Assembly: GCF_040115645.1 (NCBI RefSeq) | Contig: NC_089547.1 | Coordinates: 5,270,001 to 5,334,000, forward strand | DNA: 64,000 bases | Source of the DNA: Euwallacea fornicatus | Lineage: Eukaryota; Arthropoda; Insecta; Coleoptera; Curculionidae | Direction: 5' to 3' | Shown here: positions 33,227 to 46,819 of the stretch, in pieces | How positions within the stretch are numbered: position 1 is the first letter of the stretch | How the letters are laid out: each line of letters opens with the position of its first letter | Notes under the pieces: generated by a model | What the model was told of the DNA's origin: nothing | Databases searched by the model: none | Seen by the model: only the letters and a program-made list of their open reading frames with translations | Translations under genes and position numbers: made by a program

Positions 33227-36200
33227 GTCAACTTATGAAAATATGCCAAGCAAAAACGAATCCAGCCCAACCTGTATGGCTAACCATTAAAGACGAGGTT
33301 AGAAACAGTTAATTGCACAGATTAACCCAAATTCCAATGACTCCTAGAGTGTTGCGCCACGTTTATTAAGGCCGTTCAAACGCGCTCTAAATTTTCCACC
33401 TTTTTACGTCATGCAAGCTCTGCGTTTGGCTCCACAAGGCCGAGTTCCATGAAGCGCCTTTTAGTTACGATATTGACATGGCCAGTTGAGGAAGTTTTCC
33501 AACGATTATGGACGCACGCATTGTGCGTTGTCTTAACGTTCCGACCTCCTTAATTTCGACTAACAAGTGACGTTTGCTATTCATTAAGCGAGTTCAAACG
33601 CGACGAAGCGCACTTGCAGTAGGTATCGCGAGTTTCACTAGAAGTGGGGGCTGTACTAGAGAAATCAGCCTCACGCCAAGTGCTCAGAGTAAAATCGCTT
33701 CCGACTTAGTGGGAATAGTTGAATGGTACTGCGTCACAGCAGTGAAGCTGGCGTTGCGCTCCAACGCCCTTAGTTACTTCACAGGAATGCAGACGAGGGC
33801 GGATTAAGGCCGTTCGAATGCAGTGCTCGCGATGGAAAATTCACGTTATTTGCTTTCGTCAGTTGCACAATCTGTGAATCACGAGAGCGCTTGTTTAAGG
33901 TCACGTCGCGGCCTCCTTAAGGTGGACGTAAATAAATTGATGATCCACCACTGCCCGCCCAAACCGAACCACATCGGTCACCCCACATTAAAATGAAATT
34001 ATTTGGTTCTTTAAAGTTAACCAGTCATTGACCTTTCGGCTAAATTTAGAGGAACAATTGAACCGTAAGTACGCAATCTATCATACCCACGCAATGTCAA
34101 ACGATTCGGTTTTCGCTTGCGTCATTATGCAACATGAAGCCAGAACGCCCGCGGGATATTCGAGAACGACGTCACATGAATCATCTCAACGACATTGACA
34201 TTTGACGGGCCGAAAATAGCGCACAATAATCCGGCTATTTTCGCAGTCGGGCCGAAAATAGAATCGGCACAATTAACGGCACGTCACCCTTGTAAGGTGT
34301 GACAGGAACATTCGGAAAATCCAAAATGGCCGCGCGCACATACCGCGGTGCGTTCTATTCGCGGCCGTACTATTCCTGGCACGTTGCGCAATTGTTTTCC
34401 TGATGGAAATTCAGAGGAATTCGGAACGTGTTATGGCACCGAACACGTAACCGAACGGGGTTCATTCATGTTAGTGTGTGGTTAATTTCGAGATTGGGGC
34501 TGTTAAATTGGGTTTTAGAGGGTATTCGCATTAGTTGTGACGTCACGTTGGAATCGGATGTCAGTCGCGGCACTGCAATTGGACATTTGCAAGTGTCATA
34601 CTAGCGGAAATTGCGTCGGCGACGCTTCTACATATATAGACCATGCTGCTACTCATGCTTATTAGGGTTATGAACTAGTGACCATAGGCCCTATAAACTA
34701 GAAGGTTCGACATTGAAACATGACCACAGACCACTGGTTGATTGCGATTAATCCAATGATAGCACACATAAATCACATCAGGGCTAGTATGACACTGTCA
34801 AACGCTCACTTAAGATCACTCGAAGCACTATCTAGAGGGCACTAATGGGCACAGTCCCTTCAGGGCGACGTAACGCTGTATGTTGTGTGAATGTGGGTTA
34901 AACACGGGTGGTGCGGACACAGTTGACACTTACGTTCGGAAAGGCAGTCTGGACAGGTTTTCGGTGGTTACAAGACATATAAATGTCTGATACCAGATCC
35001 CGAAATGTAACGCCGATGCCGATTGGCGGTCCGGCTCGGCCAATGGCCAATCCCGTTACAAGCCTGGACGTCTCCCTTTTTAGGAGCAGGGAACGGGCTT
35101 GGGAGCCAGAAATAATTTCCGAACGGTGTGGAATCGGATGAGAGGAGAATGGCAGGCTTTAGATGGCCGTAGTAGGGGAAAGTTCGGGTTTGTTAACCCA
35201 CTGGGTCGCATTTTGAGTGCGGGCGCCTTCGGGCGAGGAAAGGCTCTTTTTCAAGGACAAACACACCCTTAGAGAAGAGACGCGGGGACAACTCGAGGGA
35301 CTGGAGGATCGCATTTCTGTTGCTCTTCTTCGATTAATCATGATAACTGCAAGAACTCAGCGGGCGTCGTTGTTTCTCTCCGGACCCGCCTTCGCGGACA
35401 TGCCTTTGTGTGAACGCCGACAGTCTCGATTAAGTTGATGTGAGCGCCTTTCGATCACAAGCGATATTTTTTACAATCTCGACACCCTGTACACCGCCTT
35501 TTCGCTTGGGAATTTAGCCCGAAAATTTCGGAGGGTTGGCGCCCCTGACAAACGTCGACAGACGTCATTGTCCTGTCATTAATATTCAAATTTGATAATT
35601 TGTTTTTTACTTCGCCGTCGCGGGCTAGTTCAGGTGGGCCCAGCTGGAGGCGACCTGCAAAGGCGCGCAAGAAGGAGCTGGAGGCTACAGTACTATCCAG
35701 GAAATGGTACATGTTCGCTCTCACCTTGCTCTAATTTCCATTGAGGTTGTGCGGATTGAGACGTTTAAATGCTTTTTAGTGACCTCTAAATTATTCGTCA
35801 CCAGTCGGTCACCCGGCTGCCCCCACCACGCGCACGCGAACTCGTGAAACATCCAATTGTCCCTCAAAGGAACCTCTTACGTTTTACCGGTTTTCAAGAT
35901 CCGCATGCGAGTTGCGAATTGAGCGCGCCCATTGAGCATCAGACCGCTGGAACGAACGTCTCGGGGAACTACGCGGCAACGTTAGAAGACCTTTTCAATT
36001 TTTTTTCGCCATTTTTTATCATGGTAAAAGTCGACAAAGGGATCGGAGCCTCCGCTTCCTGTGTGGCGAGCTCATGGCGCAGCCGCAGCTCCCGCTCTCT
36101 TGGACCTTTTTCCGCCCGCTGCGAAGCACCAGCCAAATGTGATCCGTAGTTCGGAGCCCCAGTCGAAAAAACTCAATTATGTAATGTGCATTGCGCGTCT

Positions 36201-36479
36201 GGCAGCGATTCATTCAACAAATTACAATTGACGATTTATAATTCCCGTGTTAGAGCTAAAATCTCAGTTCGATCAACCACTTTCTCGGATTTGTGCCAGA
36301 AGTGCGGCCATCACGCCAAAAATCCTGGCAAATTTTCTATTGAGGATTCTCAATTTTTTGGCTAATTGGCACTTTGGGTTTGACGTTGGGCGCTCGATTA
36401 ACGCGGCAGGTGCCCGCGACTGGCTGTTTCAAACAAACGTGGAAAATGCACACGTGAAATAATGAACAGGACATGGACA

Positions 36480-36555
36480 GCTGGAAACGTGGAAAAGCGG
36501 AAATATGGAAAAACGGAAATATGGAAAAACGGAAACGTGGAAAAATGAAAACATG
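36480..36555 (+). repeat. Minisatellite, 16-bp unit
   Basis: TGGAAAAACGGAAATA repeats about five times with minor changes. Confidence 0.8.
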
Positions 36556-38402
36556 GCAAATTGAAGCGTAGGAACGTAGAGAAACCCAATTCGACTGAAC
36601 CCTCGATGGTGTCGAAACAGTATTTCGGTGAAGTACATTTCTATTTTTAAAAGGCCGAAAATAAATTTATTGACTTCGGACCTGATTATCTCCCCATTCG
36701 ATCCTTGGAGGATGCAAGTTCTGGTTTCACCGTTTGATCCCCCGCTAGCAGCCTTCCGCTGCATGGGGCGCTGATTTGAAGTCCCACTTTCGCCAATGAT
36801 TTAACGCACTGTCGCAACGTTAGACGCCAACAGCGGCGGCGAATTGTTCCCTTTCAGGGCAGCCCCCCCCCCCTAAAAAAAAAAATCAATTACCGCACCG
36901 GCAATTTCTTTACAGCCAAATATTTGCATTTTCGCTCATCTCCGCCATTAACATCACTCATACCAAATTAAACGCTCGGTGTTGCGTATTAAACAAAAAT
37001 GTTTTGGGAACTTTAAAAATAGCCATAATCGCCGAGGTCCATTGTTTTGGACAGTCTAGAGACCGTCGGAATCTCGCGAAAGGTTGGAGGAGCGCATCTG
37101 AAAAAATCCTTTCGCCGTTCGTCCGGCGCGGGCCACGGGGACTTCGTGATGATAAATGGGGAGAATTCGAGTCAATTTGCGAGCAAGACGAATTAAGATG
37201 GCTGCTCGGATAGTCCGATGCCGATTAACGATTAAGCCTGGCCGCGATCTGGCAGGTAGAACTTGATAATTTAATCATTTCTCCCAGGTATTTTCGGTTT
37301 GAGAAATTATTAGAGCATCCATCACCACGAATGAGGGGACGTGATTTATGTTCGATTTATTCCACGTGCTCGGGACCCAGCTCAAACTCGACCATTCCTG
37401 CCTCCAACGCGACCGTTTTCTGCTCAAACTCGGCTCATTTCTTCCGCTTTGAGGCGACCTCAGTCGACGTTTCGGAGGCCGCTTCCACAAATGGACGCGG
37501 AGAGCTTGAACCGATGGCCGATTTTACGTGTTCTAAACTAAATCTGAACTTTCTGTGCTCTCGAACGCGCCAAAAATTGCCTCAAATCGATCGAGAACCT
37601 TTGGTCGGCTCCGAGTGGCGGCGGATGCGAGGTTGCCTACCCTCCGGTTCCACCCCGCGCACGCACAGCGCCACCTCAAACAAATCAGTCTCGACCCGAC
37701 CGACAGGAATCGAGGTCGCGGCGATGTCGTGGGCCTCTTAGACGTCCGTCCGCCATTTATTCGCCCTCGGGCGGTCAAATGAGGTGAAACGTCAAATTCC
37801 GTTCACTCTGCAATGAGCCTCCAGAGCCCGCCACTGCAGCGCCAATTTGGACTTTTATTTCGAGCAGTTAAATCGACCCGAACCGGGACGCTGATCGCTG
37901 ATGGGCGCAGCCCCTGTCTCGACTCCCCATTGACCATATTGTGGCACAAAATAGAAACTCTTGAGAGTGATACGTGATGCACTCGGGAGTCTGGGATTAT
38001 TTTCGACTCATAAGTAGGTTAGCACGAATGAGGTAAAATTAGACTGCGTACAAATGGGCCTCAAGAGAAGTGAGATTTACAAACATGCAGTCAGCTGGAC
38101 TATTTTAAAAATCTCACCTTTCGACGTATAAGTGCGTGTGTACGTAGTAAGTGATATTGCGGCGTTCGTTAAATTCCTGTCCAGTCCTCACTACGAGTGT
38201 AGTACGTGAAATTCCTCGACAAAACGTACCAGAACGATTTTGGGCGGCCTCAGAGCCGAGAAAAACGTACTGCCGACTCTGGAAGGGGAGAACCGCAGGG
38301 AAAATTCGATCTTTTCGAGAGGAGGTGCATTGGGCTGAATAGTTCTCCTGGGGCTCCAAGAATTAAGAGAACCTTATGATATCTCAGGAAATGGAGGTGC
38401 TC

Positions 38403-38553
38403 ACCCCGGATGCCGCCATTGGAGCTCTGGAAAATCAGCATTAAAATTGGTCCACATCCTGGGAACCGAAGGAGGGAACTCGATCTGGGCAGGAGCTTGC
38501 CCTAGATCGAGCTAATGCTGATTTTCCAGAGCTCTAATGGCGGCATTCGGGGT
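38403..38553. repeat. Foldback (MITE-like) element, about 151 bp
   Basis: 41-nt arms at 38403-38443 and 38513-38553 are reverse complements with two mismatches. Nested between them is a second hairpin (38479-38491 with 38498-38511). No coding capacity. The layout suits a small non-autonomous foldback element. Target-site duplications are not obvious. Confidence 0.7.
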
Positions 38554-39342
38554 CGCGTTAGATCACAAAGCGACGCCATTTGTCTTGTTCAGCGCTAGTA
38601 CGAGCCGGTCGAGTAGGTTCCCGACCACGGCGGAGGGCCTCTCGAAAATGCTCCAGTCGTCGAGGGGACGTGTGAAGGGGGGCGACTTGTCTGCGGGTTG
38701 GTCGTGATGGGGCTCCATTGTTGAAAAGGCAATTGCTGATTGCCGGATTAAATGAGCCTTTGGCGGTAGCGTTTCGACTGGTTCACGCGCAAACCAGCCA
38801 TCGGACCTGCTGCTTTAAGAGGTCGGCGGCGGAGAATGCGAAATCCTGATTTTGAAAGCATTTCCAAACCATTGTAACGTAAAATCGTATACGTAGCCGG
38901 CTTTAAGCTCTAAAAATATCCCGTAATAGTGTGCCAACGAGTGTTCGAATCAACAAAATGCTTTCTGTGCAGAGTTTGAGCCTTCTGTATACACGAACCG
39001 GAATATCCAGGAAGGCTCGAATTGCATCACCCTCAGGTCGAACCGAAAAATGCCGATGGCGAACACTCGCCCTGTATATGAAGTGCGTTGCGACCGAAGA
39101 AGGATTTCCACACGCGAACCCTTTCGATTTATTCACACGAAAATCAATCCGTAATTACCGTGCGGTGAGCCTCATCAAGAGTTAATAATCGCGATATTTT
39201 GGTCCAATAAACCTGCCGCTAAGCCCCATATGAGATCTGATAATGAATTCCCGTAATTTACGACCCGAAGCGCAAAAACCAATTACCGCATTAAAACAAC
39301 TTCACATGAACCCCGAAGGTCCGGCGCCCCAGTCCGCGAAAC

Positions 39343-41494
39343 ATGTTCGGCTTGGTCGACGTGAAGAAGTGTCTCTCCAGCCCTAATCACTTGATCAAGT
39401 TGTTGGTGGTGATTGCTTGCACCTGTTTCTCGGTTTATCAGGTAGATCGCGGTGAAGAAGCTGAGCGGTTAAATCTCATGGACATCTTTAGGTGGGGCAA
39501 TGCGTGGAGCGGTTGCTATCGCCGCCCATCACCACCTATTATGGGTTTAATCTGAACGAGAGCATGACGTATCCATCTGTGACCATTTGTCGGAGGCCCG
39601 GTTTTAAGGACGATCTCTTTCCAGTGGGTTCACGTTTGGTGATGGTAAAGACGATATTGATTGTATTTCATGTATAGAAATTCGGACTTCAAGTTGGCCA
39701 GACAATGGAAACCGCCAATGTATTTCGCTTCTTCGATTTCGAAAACTACACCATCAAGGATTTCTTCAATGAAACGACTTATCACTTCGAAGAGGTTTTC
39801 CAGCTGTACGCGTATAATGGCAAGGGGCTAGTGTTGGCAGGTAGCAATGTAGCGATTAAAGTTCGTTTTAGTTAAGAATTTGAGTCGCAAGGGCGAAAGA
39901 GGAGGTTCGCTTTTATTATGGCGTCGAACGAATTTCTGAAAAGTGCTAAATGCGAGGGCAAATGTGCGCCCCATTACGTGAGGGGTCTTGGCTCAAAACT
40001 CCTTTTTGATCTTATGATGAACAATGATTTCGAGCTTTTATTAGGGTAAATATGCGTAAATAGATGGCGGTACTGCACATTCGCCCTTGGGTAGAAATTC
40101 TTTCTTGATCTTATGGTGACTCACGTAGTCTTAGCCCTTATTGTTATGGCGATTTTTGATTTTATAGCCCCAAAAACTCAACTGATTTAGTTAATAAAAT
40201 AGTTTTAAAGCTACAGTTTCACCTCCACATACGATGTTCATTACCGTACATCTGATATTCAGAAATAGAATGGATGTCTTTCTACTCCACCAAGCACGGC
40301 CAATGCTTCTCCTTCACCCCCCAGGAAACCTCTAAAAATTACAACATCGGAGGGGGTTGGTGGTTTTACCTGCGCCACGACAAACTCGAGAGACTTGTGG
40401 ACAGCCACGGGGTCTCCCAATATGGGTTTCACATTTACTTACACGACTCTAATGAAATACTGACCTGTATGTCTCCTCGCATCATCCCTCGTTATCAATA
40501 CCACATTATTATTGTCTGAACAGCTGCAAAAGAACAGGACGACAGCTACTTGGAATACATCTACATAGAATCTATGGAGGACATAAGAATAAACTTGAGG
40601 TATCAGGAATTTTACAAGGTGAACGTCAATGAGAACCCCTGCATCGATCCTGCAGCGCAACCACATTACAGCAGATCGAGGGTGGGACTCTCCAGTTTGT
40701 ATTCTTTAAAAGTTAAAGACTGTGTTGCAGTGCATGGAGGAGTGCTTCTTCTACCGGGTGACCAACACCACCAACTGCACTTTGCCGTGGCTATGGTTGA
40801 TACCGGACGATTTCCTGCCGCAATGCAATGACGTGGACAGCGTCACTCTGCTCACCAACTTATTCCTCGAACAGTTAGTAGATGTCCGGTAACGCTTAGA
40901 AATTATCGCAGAATTTTCAGCAATCGCAATAGCCTAATCAAGAACTGCTCCTGCCCCATGTCCTGTCACGTATCCATTTACACCCCCACGATTGTACGCA
41001 GGAAAGCCGTGCAAGACACCAAGGAGCCTCACAGCTTCATCGCCCTGTATTACACGAACAACTTAGTGACCCTAATGAGAGAGGTGATGGGCTACAACTT
41101 CACAGCCTTCATCTCGGACATCGGAGGATCTCTAGGGTTTCTATTGGGTGAGCCCTTCTCGATGCTGGGACGATTGTGTAGACGTTTCATCGTAGGTTTG
41201 TCCGTGGTGGGCTTGATCAAAGTCTTGGAGAAGATCGTCTGTTCGTGCATCAAAACCTACTACAATAAGAAGAAGAAACCGGAGGAGGAGCACTATTCGG
41301 ACACTCAGAGCAACGTGAGGAGCAGCTTTAGCGAGAGCACGAAGATCGTGGACGATATCTCGTTGGGGAAGAGGAACAATGGGGAGGTGCAGCAGAACAT
41401 GTATTTATATGACAATTTGAAGGATTTTGACAGCGACGATTTTAAGTACTATCAGAAGACGCTGATTGCTGAGGGCAGCAGCAGCAGGTTTTAG
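39343..41494 (+). CDS. Pickpocket-type DEG/ENaC sodium channel subunit
   Basis: Eight exons: 39343-39441, 39492-39623, 39678-39840, 40263-40466, 40524-40681, 40731-40873, 40921-41147, 41196-41494. They give 474 aa. TM1 is near the N-terminus (LIKLLVVIACTCFSVY). The extracellular domain contains SMTYPSVTICRRP, GQCFSF, a CMEECFFYR and CTLPWLW cysteine region, and NCSCPMSC. After the GGSLGFLLGLSVVGLIKVLEK pore/TM2 segment (split here by an intron) comes a charged cytoplasmic tail. The 48-nt stretch 41148-41195 is treated as an intron because it has GT-AG ends and removing it restores the conserved pore sequence, although it is open in frame. Amiloride-sensitive channels of this family serve chemo- and mechanosensation in insects. 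The specific ppk number is not resolvable. Confidence 0.92.
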
Positions 41495-42594
41495 GCCGCA
41501 GTGTATAAACTTAGATATGAAAAATGGGTAATAGTTATTGTTGTTTGTTGTTGATTAGTCCAATGTGCATAGAAAACTTGTGTCCGTCCTTTACCTGGCA
41601 ACAACAAAAAAGGTCGAGAAGAATCACGCTTGTTCTACGACGATTTGTGAGTCAGTTGTTGTGATACCGTGTCGCGATAGATAATAATATGCAAGTTGGC
41701 AGCTATTCTGTGTTCCAATAACCCGACAGTTATGTAGAACGTCCAGGGACGGCTCCGAGGGGAAGAAATTCACGCGAAGACGTCCGACCACGTATCGCTT
41801 TCATTCAGAATCGTCGCTTTCAAAATCGAAAAACGGATGCCGCTAATGGCGACCCTTTTCCGCGGCCCGCCGACAGATGGCAGCACCGGACAGGCTGCCT
41901 CGGGCGGTCTTTGATTTGTGACGGGGCATTCGCAGTCGACGGACGCAGCTCTCTCTTTCACGATTTCCGAGCGAAATTGATTTTGGGGAGATTTCCGCAA
42001 AGCCCCCCACCGTGACGCAATCGTTCCCGTGAAAATGCGTGACTGAATTAATGGCGTTGAGTCATCTGCAGGATTCCTGTTCGATTCAAAGGTCGCCAGC
42101 AAAAGCAAAAAGACCTGTCCTGTCTAAATCATCCACAGGCTGCGGATTATTTTTATCCGGCGATACAAAACCGAATAACTTGTCCTAAAAATAGAGGCCG
42201 ATTCTCGTAACAACCTCCCAATTTAATTATCAGTTTCGCTTTGAAATTCTTTATGAACCAGCTACAGTCGCGCTTCTCTTAGTCAGTTCCTACATAAAGC
42301 GACCGAAAATATGAGGAATTTTACAACTAGTGCCAGAAATTTGCGGATGCCTCATCATTTGTCGCTTCAGCGACACAATTAGCTGCACCATTCGCGGTCC
42401 TGTTTGGCATTTCCTTGGGATTGTGACAAAAATGAAACCCTTAAGAACTCCTTAATCGCACCTTATTGTAGAAAAATTACAAGTTCGACCTTACATGCGA
42501 ACGCCCGCAGCTCTTCTGCGGCATTCCCAATGGATTCATAAATGTATTCCGTAATTATACCTGTCTCATTTGACTTAAATCACACCCGAACTCC
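41495..42594. other. Spacer between the pickpocket gene and Cyt-b5-r copy 2
   Basis: These two genes are convergent, so both 3' UTRs lie here. No supported exon. A 112-codon minus-strand frame at 41770-42108 has no recognisable domain. Confidence 0.4.
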
Positions 42595-44186
42595 TCACTT
42601 GTACTTCTTAATATCGTACTTCTTCAGATCTGGGGGAGCTTCGCTCGGAGCCACCTTGATCAGCTGCCGGAATCCTCCGTAAATGGTGTCCAGCTGCGAC
42701 ACCATCCTCAAATTGGTGTCGAACTGATTGAGCACCTATAAAAAGACCTCAAATAACCCTGTTCATAACACCTCCAGACATGGTAACCTTCTTAAATGTT
42801 GGGTAAAGATGCTCCAAGACGCTGTGATCCAGCGTTGGGAACATGTGGTGAAGAGCGTGGTCTCCGAAATTGGTGAGCACCAGAAATGGAGACCCGGTGA
42901 TCTCCTTCCTTTCCATGACGGCGTCTAACTGGCTGATCCCCCAGTCGTAGTCGTCTTGGGACCTATCCAAAGAATTTTAATTGAGCGTTGGAGGCCGTCA
43001 AATCGGGCATTTACCTGGGGCGATCGCCGTCGTGGAAGATCTCCGGGTGGTGGTGCGCGGCGTGCAGCCCCACGAAGAACAGATGAGTGCTTCCTACCAT
43101 CACTATAAAGTTCCACATTAGCAAGGTCCCCCCGAGGGTTTGCTCGCTGAAGAAGTACATAAAGAGGGGGAGGAGGAATGCCACGAAGTCAGTGGTCTTA
43201 ATGTGGTTTCGTCTTCCCTCCACGTACTCTGACATCCTGCATTAACGGCAAAATCGTGACGCATCACTCAAGCATATCTGTCTAAGTGTACCGTGAAAGG
43301 AAAGCTTTGTGGAACCCAAAAATCCACATGAACGGGGCGACGAACCACTGCCCGTAGCGCCGCAATTGAGTCTTCTTTATAGGCATATACTGCAGGAATG
43401 GTTCCCACGAGGATATTTCGTAGTCGTCTATGGTGTTTGTGTGCATGTGGTGACTGAGCACATGGCTGATTCTCCACTCCCTAGACACCACGTACCCTTA
43501 AGAACCCCTAGGACGATCAGAAATCGCTCTTACCTGACGGTCTGCAAGGAAAAGTTGAAGTAGTACATTCTAAAGTTGTCCCTCTTATGGAAATAGTTGT
43601 GTGCAGCTATGGAAAGGAACGCGAGGAAGTTCCCTGCAAAGACCCCAAGGAGGAAGCTCCAGTACTTAGCCGCCAAGGTTGATAACAGGAAGAGTACTAC
43701 CAAGAAGCCGTCGATCATCAAATTCGACAGGTTGATTCGTTTTTTGGGCAAAGTAGGCAGAACCTGCGTTATCTCCCTCTTGAGAGTCTTATAAAAGCCA
43801 TTTTCCTTGAAGGTAAAGGGAGCGTTTCTTTTACTGCAGGCCTCCCTTACGAAGTACTTCTTGACCATCTCTGCAGGGTGAGTGGACAAGTGGTGCACCT
43901 CAAACGCCTCAGTGATGTCCAACCCCTATTCCCCTCGATTATAATAGGAACTAAGGTGTTCGCAGCCCCATACTACCTTGCTCAGCTCCAGCCACTCACT
44001 CCCGCCGGGATGCTTGGGAATAAATTCAGTCAAATCGTAGATTCCGTTGTGGATCCTCCAGAGGCCTTCGGCGTTGTCCGTGCCAGCTTTGTCCTCCAGC
44101 CACATGTCCACGGACTGGTTTTTGGCTCTTCTCGGGGGAGGGTCGATCCCGAGGGACGAGGAGGGATTCGATGACTGAGGAGGCAT
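42595..44186 (-). CDS. Cyt-b5-r: Cytochrome b5-related fatty acid desaturase-like protein, copy 2
   Basis: Six exons: 44186-43977, 43925-43534, 43480-43292, 43236-43015, 42962-42788, 42735-42595. They give 442 aa. The b5 domain has HPGGSEW and FEVHH. The desaturase boxes are HNYFH, SHVLSHH and DHALHH, plus HAAHHHPE. The start at 44186 (MPPQSSNPS) was chosen because the first coding exon then has 70 codons, matching the first two coding exons of copy 1 taken together. Exon sizes 392 and 189 are identical in both copies. Differences are one fused first exon, one extra 3' intron, and a normal GT donor where copy 1 has GC. The C-terminus is Lys-rich (KKYDIKKYK), which could act as an ER-retrieval signal; that is inference. 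Confidence 0.93.
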
Positions 44187-45653
44187 TTCTCTTCTCTGGA
44201 AGCGATTTAGGGAATGAAGGGGGTCGATCGCGGTCCCGTTGGACTGCAAAGTCTCGGTTCCGTGTTACTTTGGGAAATTATTGTTTTTTTTTTCTTTTTT
44301 GTTTTTTCTTTAATTTTTGTTGTTTTATTATTATTTTTGTGAGCTATAAATACGGTTGATTGGGATGTTGATGTTTGCGGCAGAAGATGGTGTAACTGGC
44401 GACAAAATGATTTCAGTATTATTCGCCAATAATATTATTATTTATGAAAAATTATCTTAACAAATAGAAATTGTTGTTGCAGTAAATGCTTAAGTTTTTG
44501 GGCCAACTGTGCGGCAAATTAATTTGTTTTTTAATTGAATTTATTTCAATAAAGGATTCAACGTCTGCGGTTTTTTTTAATTTTTTACGTTCAGGTGGCA
44601 ATTTGCCGCGGCAAGATCTCCCTTGGAGTCGATTGTTGCAGAGAGGTCGAGAGTGAAACCGAGCACGAATAGACGCAAGATAGAGCAGATAATTCGAGGA
44701 ATTAAGCATAAAATTGGAACTCGCTTCGGACCGGGAATCACAGCAGCCGCGTGGAACAAATCACTTACCTCAATTTATTATTTATTATCCGACATCTACT
44801 CTGCCAGAGCAAGAAAACTTGTTTAATAGAGAGTCAGGCGACAACTAAGTCTTCGCCATTGTAGATGCCTCGCTCTCCATTATCAATCATATCCAATATG
44901 ACTAAATTTAGACGCATTGTTTTTCATCCCCAATCTGTTCCGATAACGTTTGACCTCTACTTGTTTGTTCGATAAATAAGTATAAATATACTAAATGCTA
45001 TTGCGGATCGTTTCTGTTAAGAAAACTGCTATAAAGCTTCCGACATGTAATAGTTGCGTTGCTTCGAGTTTCGCCATGGTGAAAACTGTTGGCCGCTATT
45101 CGCACATTTAACGACGGTTTTTTGCCGATCTGAAACCATTTAATCGGGAGGCGCTCCCTCAAATGCAACAACAAAATTTATTAAATAACACCAATAACTT
45201 ATTCAAACTTTCTATTATTAACACACTGATTTTCAGGACACCATATATTGCATATATTTTCGGGGGAATTACTGTCCCGGCCATGACACTAAATTCCATT
45301 AATATCGTCCCGTCCTTCTCTAATAATGCGAAGTTTTACTGCTTCAAACAACCCAACGTTTTTCCTTCTCAACTTAGTAGATGGTTAAGACAAAGATAAA
45401 GATATGTCCGACTGGGTTTTGATTCAAACCGCACCTCATTATGGCCATTAACCTAAATTTCCAAATTTTAGGTTATGTTTTTTATGAATCGACGTAAACT
45501 TTGCTCGAAATATTTCTCAAAGAAAAATGAGTTTTCTGACATAAAACCCATTCGAATAAGGGGCATGAGCTGGCCTCTATGCTCATTGAACATTCACAGA
45601 TAATTCTAGCTCTGCCACGGCACTCTAAACACTTAAATTAAACGAAATAAACT
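44187..45653. other. AT-rich spacer between Cyt-b5-r copy 2 and PIG-X
   Basis: These two genes are divergent, so both promoters should be here. A T-rich tract runs at about 44281-44340. No exon is supported. Confidence 0.4.
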
Positions 45654-46819
45654 ATGCCTCACATATACACCTCAGCCCTATTACTGGTAATCTCTGGAGT
45701 GTTTTTAAAAGAGGTTCAAAGTACCAAACAAGAAAGAGACTGTATCCCCTTGGACGTTACAATAACACAGAGAATTGACCACTTGGGATTTCATAGGTTG
45801 GCCATTTTTTATATTGCCCTTAACGAGTTATTTTTTACCCAAGAAACAACGCTCAATGAACTAATAATTATTTGTTTTCCCAGAATATTTATTATTATTC
45901 AACGGGGTTTTCTTCACATTTCAATACATCTCCAATTTGTTTATTGTTACTTATTACATATTACATTGTGATAAACCGTAATGTTTTTCCAGTCAGGGTT
46001 TATTAAACAACATGATAATCTTTAAAAAAATATGTAATCGTCAATCAGCTAACCGAGACCCGTGTATTTTCAGAGATTTAAACTGGCTGATAGAAACAAA
46101 CAACTTGAACCTGGTGAAGTGGCTGAATTCTTCTTGCAGCATTGCTCTAAGACTAGATGTAGGCCGGGGGCTCTTCGTTAGTCCGGACCAAGCTGAAGAC
46201 TTAAAAAGACTGGGAAAAGTATGAATTCTTAATATGAAAACTCATTAAAGATCTATGTCATGTGTCTTAGCTGGATATTTTGGTTGATGGCTCTGTGGAT
46301 GTAGAGGCTATCGCACACCAAGCAACTGGACATATTGTATATATATTTTTAAATAACAACTCACAAATCCCTGGAAGAACGTCTATTAAACTGCCTATAC
46401 ATTTGCGCTATCAAAGGCCACTTATGGGAGGGTGGGTATTAACGTGATGAAGTCAAACTAAGAAGTGTAAAATTAAACATTACAGACATGGGAAAGTTTT
46501 ATTGACTAAACCCTCTTTCTTGGTTAATTGTCCTGAGTCCAATAACATAGTATGTGGCCCTGACAACAGAGTGTTTGCTCCCAAAAGTTCAGAAGAATTC
46601 AACACTATTCAAACATGGAAAAATGTTTCTTATAAAGCTGTAAGATCAAGATTTAAGGGTATCAATAAAGATTTAAAACACATTTTTTAGGATTTTGAAG
46701 AAATGGAATTGCTGGTACCTGTAGGAAACTTAGATGATTATGGTTATGTTGCAGTGGTTTCTTGCATTTTAGGTTGTGTTGGCTGTATATACATTTTGTC
46801 TCTTATAAAGGAATCTTAA
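45654..46819 (+). CDS. PIGX: PIG-X, subunit of GPI mannosyltransferase I
   Basis: Five exons: 45654-45796, 46074-46218, 46271-46431, 46486-46639, 46691-46819. They give 243 aa (human about 258). A signal peptide opens the protein (TSALLLVISGVFLKEV). The family motif GFHRDLNW is formed across the first splice junction. The core KLPIHLRYQRPL and a C-terminal transmembrane helix (YVAVVSCILGCVGCIYILSL) complete the PIG-X/PBN1 pattern. PIG-X stabilises PIG-M, which adds the first mannose to GPI anchors in the ER lumen. Assignment rests on these short motifs and topology. The neighbour MECR is tail-to-tail. Confidence 0.85.

Larger units (their letters stand above)
32565..39342. other. 6.8-kb non-coding interval upstream of Mhc
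   Basis: No supported exon on either strand. A likely 3' splice site (CTCGATAG) sits about 26 nt before the Mhc ATG, so a non-coding first exon and the promoter should lie in this interval. A MEF2-consensus 10-mer CTATTTTTAA is at 36641-36650. Several inverted and tandem repeats are listed separately. All open frames here are short, overlap on both strands and lack domains. Confidence 0.5.

Noticed and set aside
35844..36149. 101-codon frame upstream of Mhc
   Set aside because: Short, opposing frames exist, and no domain is visible.
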